Below, piece by piece: positions 1 to 8,251 of a stretch of DNA of 64,000 nt. How positions within the stretch are numbered: the stretch's first letter is position 1; each line of letters starts with the position of its first letter. The position numbers were made by a program, and so were the translations under genes. Under the pieces are notes generated by a model. That model was not told the origin of the DNA. It ran no database searches and worked only from the letters and a program-made list of their open reading frames with translations. The stretch is from JAPOXR01 sp963662395 (GTDB lineage: Bacteria; Pseudomonadota; Alphaproteobacteria; Rhodobacterales; Rhodobacteraceae): positions 2,480,001 to 2,544,000 of the forward strand of contig OY759511.1 of assembly GCA_963662395.1 (NCBI GenBank), given 5' to 3'.

Positions 1-1266
1 AACGCCCGCCATCATGAACGGGAGGCAAAGATCATCGCCGAGGCCGGATGTCCCGGAGCGGTGACGATCGCCACCAACATGGCCGGACGCGGAACCGACA
101 TCCAGCTCGGAGGCAATGTCGAGATGCGGGTCATCGAGGCCGTCGAAGCCGACCCGGATGTCGATGCAGCGACCCTTCGGGCGGAAATCGAGGCGGAAAT
201 CGCCGATGCCCGAAGACGGGTCCTGGATGTTGGCGGCCTTTACGTGTTGGCGACGGAGCGGCATGAATCGCGGCGGATCGACAACCAGCTGCGAGGACGG
301 TCCGGACGCCAGGGTGATCCGGGAAAGTCCAGCTTCTTCCTGTCGCTTGAAGATGACCTCATGCGCATCTTCGGGTCGGACCGCCTCGACAAGGTGCTGA
401 ACACCATCGGCATGGAGGAGGGCGAGGCCATTGAGCACCCCTGGGTGAACAAGTCACTCGAGAAGGCACAGGCCAAGGTCGAGGGAAGAAACTTCGACAT
501 CCGGAAGCAGCTGCTCAAATATGACGACGTGATGAACGACCAGCGCAAGGCCATTTTTGGCCAGCGCCGCGAGATCATGGAAGCTGGCGATGTGTCGGAA
601 ATCGTCCGCGACATGCGCTACCAGGTGATTGACGATCTGATCGACCAATGCATGCCGCCCAAGACCTATCCCGAGCAATGGGAAATGGAATCCCTGGAGT
701 CAGAGGCGAAAGGCAAGCTCGGAATCGAATTGCCTGTCGGCAAATGGGCCGAGGAAGAGGATGTCGACGAAGAGGTTGTTCGAGAGCGTCTGTACGAGGA
801 TTCGGACCGGATACTGGCCAGGAAATCGGTCGATTTCGGCGATACCGCGATGCGAACCCTCGAGAAACAGGTTCTCCTGCACACGCTGGACCGGAAGTGG
901 CGGGAACACCTGATTACCCTCGAGCACCTCCGTTCGGTCATCGGCTTTCGCGGCTATGCGCAGCGTGATCCGCTGAATGAATTCAAGAACGAGGCGTTCG
1001 GCCTGTTCGAGACCCTGCTCAATACCCTGCGCTCCGACGTGTCTTCGCATATCAGCATGCTGCGGCCGCTGACCGAGGAGGAGCAGGCAGCCATGCTGCG
1101 CCAGTACAAGGCAAGGCAGGAGGCAGCCGGCAGAACGGCTCCGGAAAAGAGGCCGGAACAGCCGGCAGGAAGAGGCGCCCGGCAAGCCGGCCCGCCGGGG
1201 CGCAACAGCCCCTGCCCCTGCGGCTCCGGCAAGAAATACAAGCACTGTCACGGCAAACGGGTCTGA
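1..1266 (+). CDS. secA: Preprotein translocase ATPase SecA, C-terminal part
   Basis: SecA is the ATP-driven motor that pushes unfolded preproteins through SecYEG. The reading frame is open from base 1, so the 5' part lies outside the window. About 421 codons remain: the end of nucleotide-binding domain 2 (TNMAGRGTDI and the QLRGRSGRQGDPG motif), the helical scaffold and wing region, and a C-terminal zinc-binding tail (CPCGSGKKYKHCHGK) that in other SecA proteins binds SecB and phospholipid. A secB gene is present 22 kb away in the same window. The stop is followed by about 300 bases with no gene. Identification is secure; only the N-terminal half is missing, because of the window edge. Confidence 0.97.
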   Translation, partial: NARHHEREAKIIAEAGCPGAVTIATNMAGRGTDIQLGGNVEMRVIEAVEADPDVDAATLRAEIEAEIADARRRVLDVGGLYVLATERHESRRIDNQLRGRSGRQGDPGKSSFFLSLEDDLMRIFGSDRLDKVLNTIGMEEGEAIEHPWVNKSLEKAQAKVEGRNFDIRKQLLKYDDVMNDQRKAIFGQRREIMEAGDVSEIVRDMRYQVIDDLIDQCMPPKTYPEQWEMESLESEAKGKLGIELPVGKWAEEEDVDEEVVRERLYEDSDRILARKSVDFGDTAMRTLEKQVLLHTLDRKWREHLITLEHLRSVIGFRGYAQRDPLNEFKNEAFGLFETLLNTLRSDVSSHISMLRPLTEEEQAAMLRQYKARQEAAGRTAPEKRPEQPAGRGARQAGPPGRNSPCPCGSGKKYKHCHGKRV

Positions 1267-1568
1267 AAGCACCAAAGCCCGGAAGGGAAATCCGTACGAC
1301 CCCGACGATCCGTACGACCACGGCATCCGTCCATAATGCCTGACCCGGCATGAGGGTGCATCCCCGCACAGGCGGGCATCCTGAAATCTGCGCGGTCGCC
1401 GACACTTTTTCGGTGGCCTGTATGACGCAAGCAGGCAAAATTGAATTCCCGGACGAGGTGGGGCAGATTCAAGCTGCCATTTGATCAGACGCGCCATCAA
1501 GATCTGCCAGTGCCGGTGGATGCGGCCGCCAAAATCGTGCGTCCGGATTTATTCAGTGAGGGACTCGC
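1267..1568. other. Intergenic region after secA, no gene seen
   Basis: No convincing reading frame. It holds a short direct repeat (ATCCGTACGACC at 1290 and 1308) and a small ATGCC/GGCAT stem near 1335-1350 that could help end secA transcription, but there is no T-run, so I do not call a terminator. Confidence 0.5.
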
Positions 1569-2759
1569 ATGCGAAGGAATAGTCAGCATGGCACGCCAGT
1601 GATCGTGCCAGCGTCTTCTGAAGCGGGAACCGCGAAACGCCTCGAGAACATTGGGTTTGATGGCAAGAACGAGCAATGGTTGCAAGAAACCATCCATCTG
1701 AATCCCGAAATCCTGCCCATCGACGAACTGGAGCCGGCGTATAAACCCATCGTGCCCGTCTGCATGGAATTGCAGACTCCCGGCGGGTATGTCGACAACT
1801 TCTACGTGACCCCGCGCGGCAACCTGATTTTTGCCGAGTGCAAACTCTGGCGAAACCCCGAGGCTCGGCGAAGGGTCGTGGCCCAGGTGTTCGACTATAT
1901 CGTAGCGATATCGGGGTGGACCTTCGAAGAACTGGAGGCCGCGGTGATGAAGGCACGCACGGGCGGCAAAACCGGGAAGGCGGAAAGGCTGTTCCATCTG
2001 GTCGAGCACATGCCCGAGTCTCCGGACGAGTCGTGCTTCATCGATGCCGTTTCACGAAACCTCCGCCTGGGGCGCGGCCTCTTTCTCATTGTCGGCGATG
2101 GCATCCGGGAGGAAGCGGAAGCCCTGGTCAACCATGTCGATGCACATCCGGGACTGCATTTCAGTCTGGCTCTCGTGGAGGTCGCAGGCTTCCGGCTTCC
2201 GGGCGGCGGCGGCGATCTGCTCCAGCCGCGGACGGTTGCGAGGACCGTCATTGTCGAACGCGCCATCGTGCGCATCGAGGGAGGCACGGCGTCAGTATCG
2301 GAACCTGCGAAGCCGGCTGGGGCTGCAGAAGAATTTTTCGAATGCCTGAGTAAGAACTGCGAACAAGACCTGGCAAACCGGCTGCAGGCCTTTCTCCAGA
2401 AACTGGATGCCCTGGGTGTCGACATTGAGGTCAAGAGAACCCTGGTTCCCAAATTCCGGGTGGCCGATGATGTCAAGATAGCCCTGTTTCAAGTTGACAG
2501 GAAAGGCCGGCTTTGGACGCAGGACACTCTGACCAAGAAAATAATAGTCCGTGAATTGAGAGACGTTGTTGGCAAATACCTTGAAGAGGTTGCCAGATTA
2601 ATCGGTGGAACCGCTAAACTCGTCGATTACACCTCTGGGATCAAACTGCACGGCAGGGCTCCAGGAATTGATGATCTCCTGGACCATGAAGACGAATGGT
2701 TGTCCTGCATAACGAGACTGAAAGACGGGGTTGGGAAGATAATAGGAACCAACACTTGA
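1569..2759 (+). CDS. Hypothetical protein with a PD-(D/E)XK nuclease-like N-terminal domain
   Basis: 396 residues, not recognised as a named family. Around residues 75-115 the sequence has VDNFYVTPRGNLIFAECK followed by a helix rich in R and V. A D about 14 residues before an E-x-K is the usual core of PD-(D/E)XK nucleases of the DUF91/NucS type. The C-terminal half is mixed alpha/beta with no motif I can name. No signal peptide or membrane segment is visible. It stands alone on the plus strand between secA and a toxin-antitoxin pair. A role in DNA repair or phage defence is inference from the fold motif only. Confidence 0.75.
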   Translation: MRRNSQHGTPVIVPASSEAGTAKRLENIGFDGKNEQWLQETIHLNPEILPIDELEPAYKPIVPVCMELQTPGGYVDNFYVTPRGNLIFAECKLWRNPEARRRVVAQVFDYIVAISGWTFEELEAAVMKARTGGKTGKAERLFHLVEHMPESPDESCFIDAVSRNLRLGRGLFLIVGDGIREEAEALVNHVDAHPGLHFSLALVEVAGFRLPGGGGDLLQPRTVARTVIVERAIVRIEGGTASVSEPAKPAGAAEEFFECLSKNCEQDLANRLQAFLQKLDALGVDIEVKRTLVPKFRVADDVKIALFQVDRKGRLWTQDTLTKKIIVRELRDVVGKYLEEVARLIGGTAKLVDYTSGIKLHGRAPGIDDLLDHEDEWLSCITRLKDGVGKIIGTNT

Positions 2760-2801
2760 CATGATTGGGTCGTGTGGCTGACCGGCACTAACAGGGACCG
2801 G

Positions 2802-2990
2802 ATGACTGACCTCGACATCGCCGATTGCATCAGAGAGACCTGCCCCTGGTCCGACAAGCCGGTGCAATCCGACTCGCTCACCGAGTATGACGGCCGGGTA
2901 GTCGGGTTCTGCAACACGGGGTGCCGCGACAAGTTCGATATGGCATTCAGGCACTTCGAGGAAGCGAAGACCGGGGTAGTGGACCGGTAG
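2802..2990 (+). CDS. Small YHS-like metal-binding protein
   Basis: 62 residues from the chosen ATG (an upstream GTG would add ten poor-looking residues). The middle reads CPWSDKPVQSDSLTEYDG then GFCNTGCRDKF, which follows the layout of YHS domains: one early C, a beta turn ending in YDGRVVGFC, then GCRDKF. YHS domains are small, often metal-linked modules found alone or fused to copper ATPases and hydroxylases. The gene follows the nuclease-like gene after a 42-base gap on the same strand. Function unknown; a bare YHS protein could be a metal chaperone or sensor. Confidence 0.6.
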   Translation: MTDLDIADCIRETCPWSDKPVQSDSLTEYDGRVVGFCNTGCRDKFDMAFRHFEEAKTGVVDR

Positions 2991-3370
2991 CATTCGCCTG
3001 GCAACCCTTCAGCCCTGTCGGGCCCGGACATCGCGTTTTCGCTCGAGCGCGGGGTCACGCTCCGGCGGAAGCAATTCCTGGGCACCTCCGTACCTCCTCG
3101 CCATGCCCGAATTCGCGCTATCTGCCTGCCTCTTTCGTGACATGACGTCGACGCAATGCCAAATCATCCGTCTCGCGCAGACCTGCCTGGTTTCCGCATT
3201 CATCCACTCGCCACAGGTGCACCTTTCGATGATACCTGTTGGGTGCTTCTCGGACGGCGGGACACCTCCTGGTCGAGATGCGCCCTCATGGATGATCAGT
3301 CGTCAGTCAGCATGGATGATTAAGCTCCAGTCCGATTTGACGTCTGCCATAGGTCATATTACAGTCTGGA
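2991..3370. other. Intergenic region, no supported gene
   Basis: Short frames on both strands lack family resemblance. A minus-strand frame near 3009-3203 ends in a charged tail (PPERDPALERKRDVRARQG) that could be debris of a lost gene, but I cannot assign it. Confidence 0.4.
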
Positions 3371-3649
3371 ATGATACAGAGCTTCAGGAGCCGGGCGCTG
3401 CAGCGCTTCATGAAGCGCGGCGATGTACGGCGCATCCAACCGGAGCACCGCGAGAAAGTGAGCGACATTTTGGTGCGTCTCAATGCGTCCGCGACCCCGG
3501 AAGACATGGATCTGCCGGGGTTCCGGTTGCATCGGCTCAAGAGGGATTATGCCGGTTTCTGGGCGGTGACGGTACGAGCCAACTGGCGGGTGATCTTCCA
3601 GTTTGAAGATGGCCATGCCGCCAATGTCGACTATCTGGACTACCATTAG
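3371..3649 (+). CDS. higB: HigB-type (RelE superfamily) mRNA interferase toxin
   Basis: 92 residues with the HigB/RelE fold signature: MIQSFRSRALQRF at the start, LDLPG-like NMDLPGFRLHRL in the middle (here MDLPGFRLHRLKRDYAGFWAV), and a WRVIFQF strand followed by VDYLDYH at the end. HigB toxins cleave mRNA on the ribosome and are held inactive by HigA. The order toxin before antitoxin, with only 13 bases between them, is typical of the higBA type. The C-terminal DYH and the R/W residues of the WRV strand are in place, so the toxin looks intact. Confidence 0.9.
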   Translation: MIQSFRSRALQRFMKRGDVRRIQPEHREKVSDILVRLNASATPEDMDLPGFRLHRLKRDYAGFWAVTVRANWRVIFQFEDGHAANVDYLDYH

Positions 3650-3662
3650 GGAGGTAACACCC

Positions 3663-3950
3663 ATGTTGATGTACGATCCGCCACATCCAGGCGCCTTCAT
3701 CCGGCGCCAATGCCTAGACCCCCTCGGTCTTACGGTGACCGAGGCCGCGAATGGGCTTGCGGTCTCTCGCAACACACTCTCGCTCCTGCTCAACGGCCGG
3801 CTAGGCATCTCTCCCGAAATGGCGTTCCGGCTGTCCGAAGCCTTTGGCGGCAGCCCGGAGAGCTGGCTGACCCAGCAGATGCAATATGACCTCTGGAAGG
3901 TACGGCAGGGCCGCGCGCCGGTTGAGGTCCGCAAATTCGCGGTAGCCTGA
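3663..3950 (+). CDS. higA: HigA-type antitoxin, XRE helix-turn-helix
   Basis: 95 residues starting MLMYDPPHPGAFIRRQCLDP, the usual opening of HigA antitoxins, followed by an XRE helix-turn-helix (TVTEAANGLAVSRNTLSLLLNGR) and SPEMAFRLSEAFGGSPESWL. It binds HigB and represses the shared promoter in known pairs. I chose the ATG after GGGAGG at about 3651-3656; an upstream in-frame ATG would run back into higB. The last residues (KVRQGRAPVEVRKFAVA) are normal for the family, so the pair is probably functional. Confidence 0.92.
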   Translation: MLMYDPPHPGAFIRRQCLDPLGLTVTEAANGLAVSRNTLSLLLNGRLGISPEMAFRLSEAFGGSPESWLTQQMQYDLWKVRQGRAPVEVRKFAVA

Positions 3951-3963
3951 TCGTTGACACGCC

Positions 3964-4198
3964 ATGTTCACCGAGGGAATGCTGGCCATGTCGCAACGTG
4001 TGAAGAACGGAACCTGGATGGTCTTGGGTCCCGGCACTGTCGCATTCTTGCGGTACAAGGGCGACGTCACCAGCACGGATTTACGATCTGCTCGACGAAC
4101 TCGGCTTCCTCGACGGCGTGCAAAGCGGCCGCGACAGCATCATTGCGACCATCGCCATCCGTCTTGGGCCCCGGTACAAGGGCTTGATCCCGGACTGA
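3964..4198 (+). pseudogene. Frameshifted small ORF after higBA
   Basis: Two protein-like stretches lie in different frames. The first, from an ATG at 3964, includes MVLGPGTVAFLRYKGDVTSTD. The second, one frame over from about 4079, reads YDLLDELGFLDGVQSGRD and ends at a TGA at 4196. Read as one gene they would give a protein of about 75 residues with one frameshift near 4078. I do not recognise it. It may be a decayed gene carried with the toxin-antitoxin pair, or a sequencing error. Confidence 0.35.
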
Positions 4199-4302
4199 CA
4201 CTGCGGTGCAAGAATTAGCCGAGGTGCGACGCAAAAACGTGCGAGATTTCTGTCCGACTCGACGTGCAGCAGTGGTTTGGGTGATGGGCGGGTATTTCGG
4301 GT

Positions 4303-5151
4303 CTACTTGACGGCACCCAGGGTCAGGCCTGCGATGAAATGCTTCTGCATCAGGAAGAACATCGCAACCGGCGGCAGCGCGGCGACGATGGAGCCGGCCG
4401 ACACGAGGTGCCAAGCGGCAACCCACTGCCCGTTGAGCGAATAGAGGCCGGCGGTGATGGGTTGGGAATCGGCACCCTGCGTCAGAACCGTGGCCCAGAA
4501 ATAGTCATTCCAGATGAAGGTGAAGATCAGCACGCTGAGCGCGGCAATGGCCGGCTTCATCAGCGGCAGAACCACGTACCAGAAAATCCTGATCTCGCTG
4601 ACCCCTTCAACCCTGGCCGCCTCGATCAGCTCCCTTGGCAACGCCTTGATGAAATTCCGCATGAACAGCGTGCAGAAACCGGTCTGGAAGGCAATGTGAA
4701 ACAGCGCAAGACCGGTAATCGTGTTGTAGAGCCCCAAATTCAGGGTCAGGTCGCGAACCGGAACCATCAGGATCTGGAAGGGCACGAAGTTGCCGGCGAC
4801 AAACATGAAGAACACCAGCAGATTGCCGCGGAAACCGTACACCGCCAACGCAAAGCCGGTCATGCAGGAAAGGGCAACCGCACCGATCACCGTCGGTATC
4901 GTGACCCGGAAACTGTTCAGGATGTATTTGCCAATCGGCGTGTTTTCGAAAATCGCCGTGTAGTTTTCGGCCATGTTGAACGCGGTTGGCCAGCCCCAGT
5001 AATTTCCGGCAGTGATGTCGCCTGCCGACCGAATCGATGTCAGTGCAACCGCGATCAACGGCAACAGCCACAGGAGCAGTGCGATCGGCAACGCGGTCCG
5101 GTACAGGGTCTGAACAGCAAATGGTTGTCGTTCTATCGGTGCCGGAAACAT
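4303..5151 (-). CDS. Carbohydrate ABC transporter permease, MalG/UgpE type
   Basis: 282 residues with about six membrane segments and the cytoplasmic EAA loop EAARVEGVSEIRIFWYVVLP, which docks on the ATPase. It resembles the second permease of MalG/UgpE-class sugar importers (CUT1 family). It starts one base after the stop of the partner permease, so the two are translationally linked. The sugar is unknown. The matching ATPase is on the opposite strand beyond the IclR gene. The final gene of its operon; about 100 bases further lie the remains near higBA. Confidence 0.93.
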   Translation of the reverse strand: MFPAPIERQPFAVQTLYRTALPIALLLWLLPLIAVALTSIRSAGDITAGNYWGWPTAFNMAENYTAIFENTPIGKYILNSFRVTIPTVIGAVALSCMTGFALAVYGFRGNLLVFFMFVAGNFVPFQILMVPVRDLTLNLGLYNTITGLALFHIAFQTGFCTLFMRNFIKALPRELIEAARVEGVSEIRIFWYVVLPLMKPAIAALSVLIFTFIWNDYFWATVLTQGADSQPITAGLYSLNGQWVAAWHLVSAGSIVAALPPVAMFFLMQKHFIAGLTLGAVK

Positions 5152-5152
5152 C

Positions 5153-6070
5153 TCAGAAGTCCCGCTCGTCCCGGTACATCTTGTAGAGGAACCCGCTGAT
5201 ATAGACCATCATGATCAGGAACAGCACCACCGCGATTGCTGCGCCGTAGCCCATGCGGAATCCGTATTCGGAAAACGCCTGTTCATACATGTAGAAGGCC
5301 AGCACCCGGCTCGAGCCCCAGGGCCCGCCATCCGTCATGATCGAGATCAGGTCGAAGGAGCGCAGCGCGCCGATGACTGTCACGACGACAGCGATGAAGG
5401 TTGCCGGCTTGAGTTGTGGCAGCACGACATACCACAGCATCTTCCAGCCTCTCGCATTGTCCAGGCGGCCGGCCTCGATCTGCTCCGGGTCCACGGCATT
5501 CAGGCCGGTCAGATAGAGGATCATGCAATAAGCCGTCTGTGGCCACAGTCCGGCGGCGATGATCCCGTATGTCACGAACCGCTCGTCGGCGAGCACCGCA
5601 ATCGGCTCCAAACCCAGCCCCTTGAGCGCAATGTTCATCAAGCCGTAGCTGGGATCGTAGAACCAGCTGAAGACAAGTCCGACGACGACCTGGCTGATGA
5701 CGAACGGGAAGAAGAACAGGGATTTGTACATGCGGATTCCCCAGACCGTCTGGTTGAGGAACAGTGCAATGAAGAGACCGGCTGGTATGGCCAGCATGTA
5801 GAGCACCAGCCAGATCACGTTATTCTTCAGCGAGGTGTAGAACGACTCGTCATCCACCAGTTCGACATAGTTGTCGACACCGACATAGACCTTCTCGCCC
5901 AACCCGTCCCATTCGTAGAACGAGATACCGATCGACTGGAATATCGGAAACACCACGTAGAACAGGAAGAACAGGATACCCGGCGCAAGAAACAGCCAGG
6001 GAGCCAGCTTTCTCTGGTTCAGTATGGTTGCGGTTCCTGCCATGTCAGCCTTCTTGCCGAAATACCCCAT
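5153..6070 (-). CDS. Carbohydrate ABC transporter permease, MalF/UgpA type
   Basis: 305 residues. After a short cytoplasmic tail, a membrane segment LAPWLFLAPGILFFLFYVVF opens the protein, and an EAA loop (EAGRLDNARGWKMLWYVVLP) lies near residue 205. This is the MalF/UgpA-class permease of a CUT1 importer. It pairs with the permease immediately downstream. A strong intercistronic stem-loop separates it from the binding-protein gene upstream, which fits the usual need for more binding protein than permease. Confidence 0.93.
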   Translation of the reverse strand: MGYFGKKADMAGTATILNQRKLAPWLFLAPGILFFLFYVVFPIFQSIGISFYEWDGLGEKVYVGVDNYVELVDDESFYTSLKNNVIWLVLYMLAIPAGLFIALFLNQTVWGIRMYKSLFFFPFVISQVVVGLVFSWFYDPSYGLMNIALKGLGLEPIAVLADERFVTYGIIAAGLWPQTAYCMILYLTGLNAVDPEQIEAGRLDNARGWKMLWYVVLPQLKPATFIAVVVTVIGALRSFDLISIMTDGGPWGSSRVLAFYMYEQAFSEYGFRMGYGAAIAVVLFLIMMVYISGFLYKMYRDERDF

Positions 6071-6077
6071 TGCGGAG

Positions 6078-6107
6078 TCTGCACCCCGCCAAGGGGCGGG
6101 ATGCAGA
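6078..6107 (-). promoter_or_regulatory. Intercistronic stem-loop between binding-protein and permease genes
   Basis: Arms TCTGCACCCCGCC (6078-6090) and GGCGGGATGCAGA (6095-6107) pair at 12 of 13 positions around a four-base loop. No T-run follows, so it is more likely an mRNA-stabilising or attenuating hairpin than a full terminator. Such hairpins after the binding-protein cistron are known in ABC operons. Confidence 0.6.
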
Positions 6108-6118
6108 TGAGGTCAGTC

Positions 6119-7354
6119 TCAGTTATAGACTCGCTGCCTCGCTTTTTCGAGTCTTTCGAGAATCGCGTCCAGGCGCTCGGGCTTGACCATGAATTCCTGG
6201 AAGCCCTCCATGCCGGCCTTGGCCATTTCGGCCGGCGCGTCACGGTCGAAGAACTGCGCAATTCCACCTTCCGCCGCCGAAAGCATCTGGAATCCGGCCT
6301 GCAGGAACTTGTCATCCGACACTTCCGAACCGGAATTGATCGGCAACTGCCCAAGAGTCGCGTTGATCTTGGTCTGTACGTCGGCGCGGGCGAGGAATGC
6401 AAGGAAGCGCTTGGCATCTTCCTTGTTCGACGCATTGGCCGGGATGTGGATGGTGTCGGTTGGCGCTTCTTCGGCAACCGGAACTCCCGGGGTGATTTCC
6501 GGGAACTGGAAGAAGCCGAGCTGGTCGTCCGTCAGGCCTGCTTCACGCAGCGGCGCGACTGCAAAGTTGCCCATGACATACATGGCAGCCTTGCCCTGTA
6601 CCATCGGTGCCAGAGCCTCCTGCCAGGAATAGGCAGCATGGTTTTCGAGGAAGAAGCCGCCTTCCAGCAGTTCATTCCAGTTCTCCATGGTCGCCCGGAC
6701 CCGCGGGTCGGTCCATTCGACCTCGCCCCTGGTCAGCGCCATGTGGAAATCATAGCCGTTGGTCCGCAGGTTCAGGTAGTCGAAGACTCCGCCGGCGGTC
6801 CACAGATACTTGGTTCCGATGGTGATCGGGGTAACACCGTTGGCAATCAGCGTCTCGCCGGCCTGCTTGAATTCGTCCCAGTTTGTCGGAACGGCAATGC
6901 CGAGATCCTCGAAGATGTCCTTTCGGTAATATACGCCCCATTGGTAGTAGGTGTAGGGAACGCCCCATAACTTGCCGTCTATGGTCATGGACGCCACGGC
7001 CGATTTCAGCGACTCTTTGAGCCTGTTCTCTTCCCAGACATCGTCCACAGGCTCGAACAGCCCGGCATTGACATAGGGAAGCATGCGGTTGCCGGCATAC
7101 CAGTTGGCAATGTCGGGCGCATCGGCAGTGAGGAAGTTCCGGATCGAAGTCTTGTAGCCCTCATGATCAAAGAGATTCCAGGTTACGGTGATGTCCGGAT
7201 TTTCGGCTTCAAAATCTGCAATCAGCTGTTCAAACGCCGCTTTCGGCGCCGGGTCGGAGGTGTCGGTGTTGATCACCAGTTCACCGGCAAGAGCGGTCGA
7301 CGAGAACAGCCCCGCCGCCAGGATTCCGGCACCGCGAGCAAGGAATTGGTTCAT
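6119..7354 (-). CDS. Sugar ABC transporter substrate-binding protein
   Basis: 411 residues with a Sec signal peptide (MNQFLARGAGILAAGLFSS, cleavage likely after TALA) and no lipobox. The mature part (ELVINTDTSDPAPKAAFEQL, LIADFEAENPDITVTWN) matches cluster B extracellular solute-binding proteins that deliver sugars or polyols to MalFG-type permeases. It is the first gene of the minus-strand operon and faces an IclR regulator across about 100 bases. The substrate cannot be told from sequence. Confidence 0.93.
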   Translation of the reverse strand: MNQFLARGAGILAAGLFSSTALAGELVINTDTSDPAPKAAFEQLIADFEAENPDITVTWNLFDHEGYKTSIRNFLTADAPDIANWYAGNRMLPYVNAGLFEPVDDVWEENRLKESLKSAVASMTIDGKLWGVPYTYYQWGVYYRKDIFEDLGIAVPTNWDEFKQAGETLIANGVTPITIGTKYLWTAGGVFDYLNLRTNGYDFHMALTRGEVEWTDPRVRATMENWNELLEGGFFLENHAAYSWQEALAPMVQGKAAMYVMGNFAVAPLREAGLTDDQLGFFQFPEITPGVPVAEEAPTDTIHIPANASNKEDAKRFLAFLARADVQTKINATLGQLPINSGSEVSDDKFLQAGFQMLSAAEGGIAQFFDRDAPAEMAKAGMEGFQEFMVKPERLDAILERLEKARQRVYN

Positions 7355-7380
7355 TTCAATTCTCCAATGGTTTCATTATA

Positions 7381-7395
7381 TGGAAATTTGTTCCA
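7381..7395. promoter_or_regulatory. Candidate IclR-family operator
   Basis: TGGAAATTTGTTCCA is a palindrome (TGGAA, five bases, TTCCA) in the gap between the binding-protein gene and the divergent IclR gene. It closely resembles the published IclR box pattern TGGAAATNATTTCCA (two mismatches). An AT-rich stretch surrounds it. Its position would allow control of both directions. Confidence 0.5.
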
Positions 7396-7456
7396 ACTAT
7401 TGATCTATTTGCATGCTTATGTTAGCCATGTCAAGCATCCGGGGCGGAGGGCCTTG

Positions 7457-8239
7457 ATGGAAAACATGGTCAGCAACCGAGGCACTGTCGGGAAAGCCCT
7501 CGATATCATGGATCTCGTGGCCAGGGCCGGCAAGCCGGTCCGTTTTACCGAGTTGCTCGGATCCAGCCGGCTGCCAAAGGCAACACTGTTCCGGTTCCTG
7601 CGCACCCTGTGTGACCAGGACATGCTGGTTCATGATCCGGAAACCCGTACCTACAGCCTTGGAATGCGCCTGGTCCGGCTGGCGCATGCCGCCTGGAGCC
7701 AGGCCAGCCTGACCGACCTGGCCAGCCGGCATCTCGATGCCCTTGTTGACCGCGTTGGCGAAACCGTTCACCTGGCACGTATGGAAAATGGTCAGGTCCT
7801 GTATATCGACAAGAGAACCACCGGCAATGTCATCAACATGTTCAGCCAGCCCGGAAAGGTCGGGCCAGCCTATTGCACTGGCGTTGGCAAGGCCATGCTG
7901 GCATTTCTTGATCAACCCGGCCGGTCGCAGGCTCTGGAGCAGCAATCCTACTTCGCCTATACTGACAGGACACTGACCAGCGCCGCCCGGCTTGACAGGG
8001 AACTCGACGAGATTCGCGAAACGGGTATTGCGCTGGACCGCGAGGAACATGAGCCGGGGATCATCTGCATAGCCTGTCCAATCCGAACCGGCCGGCATCT
8101 GGTCGGTGCGCTGTCGATTACCAGTTCGGTCCGGGATCAGACCCTGGACAGCCTGCTCGATTATGGGCCAATCCTGCAGGAAACCGCAGGAAACATCGGG
8201 GACGAGGCCGAAATCTGGCATTATCCGGCAATCAGTTAG
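7457..8239 (+). CDS. IclR-family transcriptional regulator of the sugar transporter
   Basis: 260 residues from the ATG preceded by GGCGGAGG; longer starts would cross the intergenic operator. N-terminal winged helix (VGKALDIMDLVARAGKPVRF, then LPKATLFRFLRTL as recognition helix), followed by the IclR effector domain with GKAMLAFL near residue 155 and the GIALDREEHEPGIICIACPI strand. IclR proteins bind small acids or sugars and act as repressors or activators. Divergent from the binding-protein gene and 12 bases upstream of the ATPase gene, it probably controls the whole transporter. Confidence 0.93.
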   Translation: MENMVSNRGTVGKALDIMDLVARAGKPVRFTELLGSSRLPKATLFRFLRTLCDQDMLVHDPETRTYSLGMRLVRLAHAAWSQASLTDLASRHLDALVDRVGETVHLARMENGQVLYIDKRTTGNVINMFSQPGKVGPAYCTGVGKAMLAFLDQPGRSQALEQQSYFAYTDRTLTSAARLDRELDEIRETGIALDREEHEPGIICIACPIRTGRHLVGALSITSSVRDQTLDSLLDYGPILQETAGNIGDEAEIWHYPAIS

Positions 8240-8251
8240 GGAACCAAATTC

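Noticed and set aside
5414..6970. 518-codon open frame antisense to the sugar permease and binding-protein genes
   Set aside because: Spans two well-supported genes on the other strand and has no recognisable domain.
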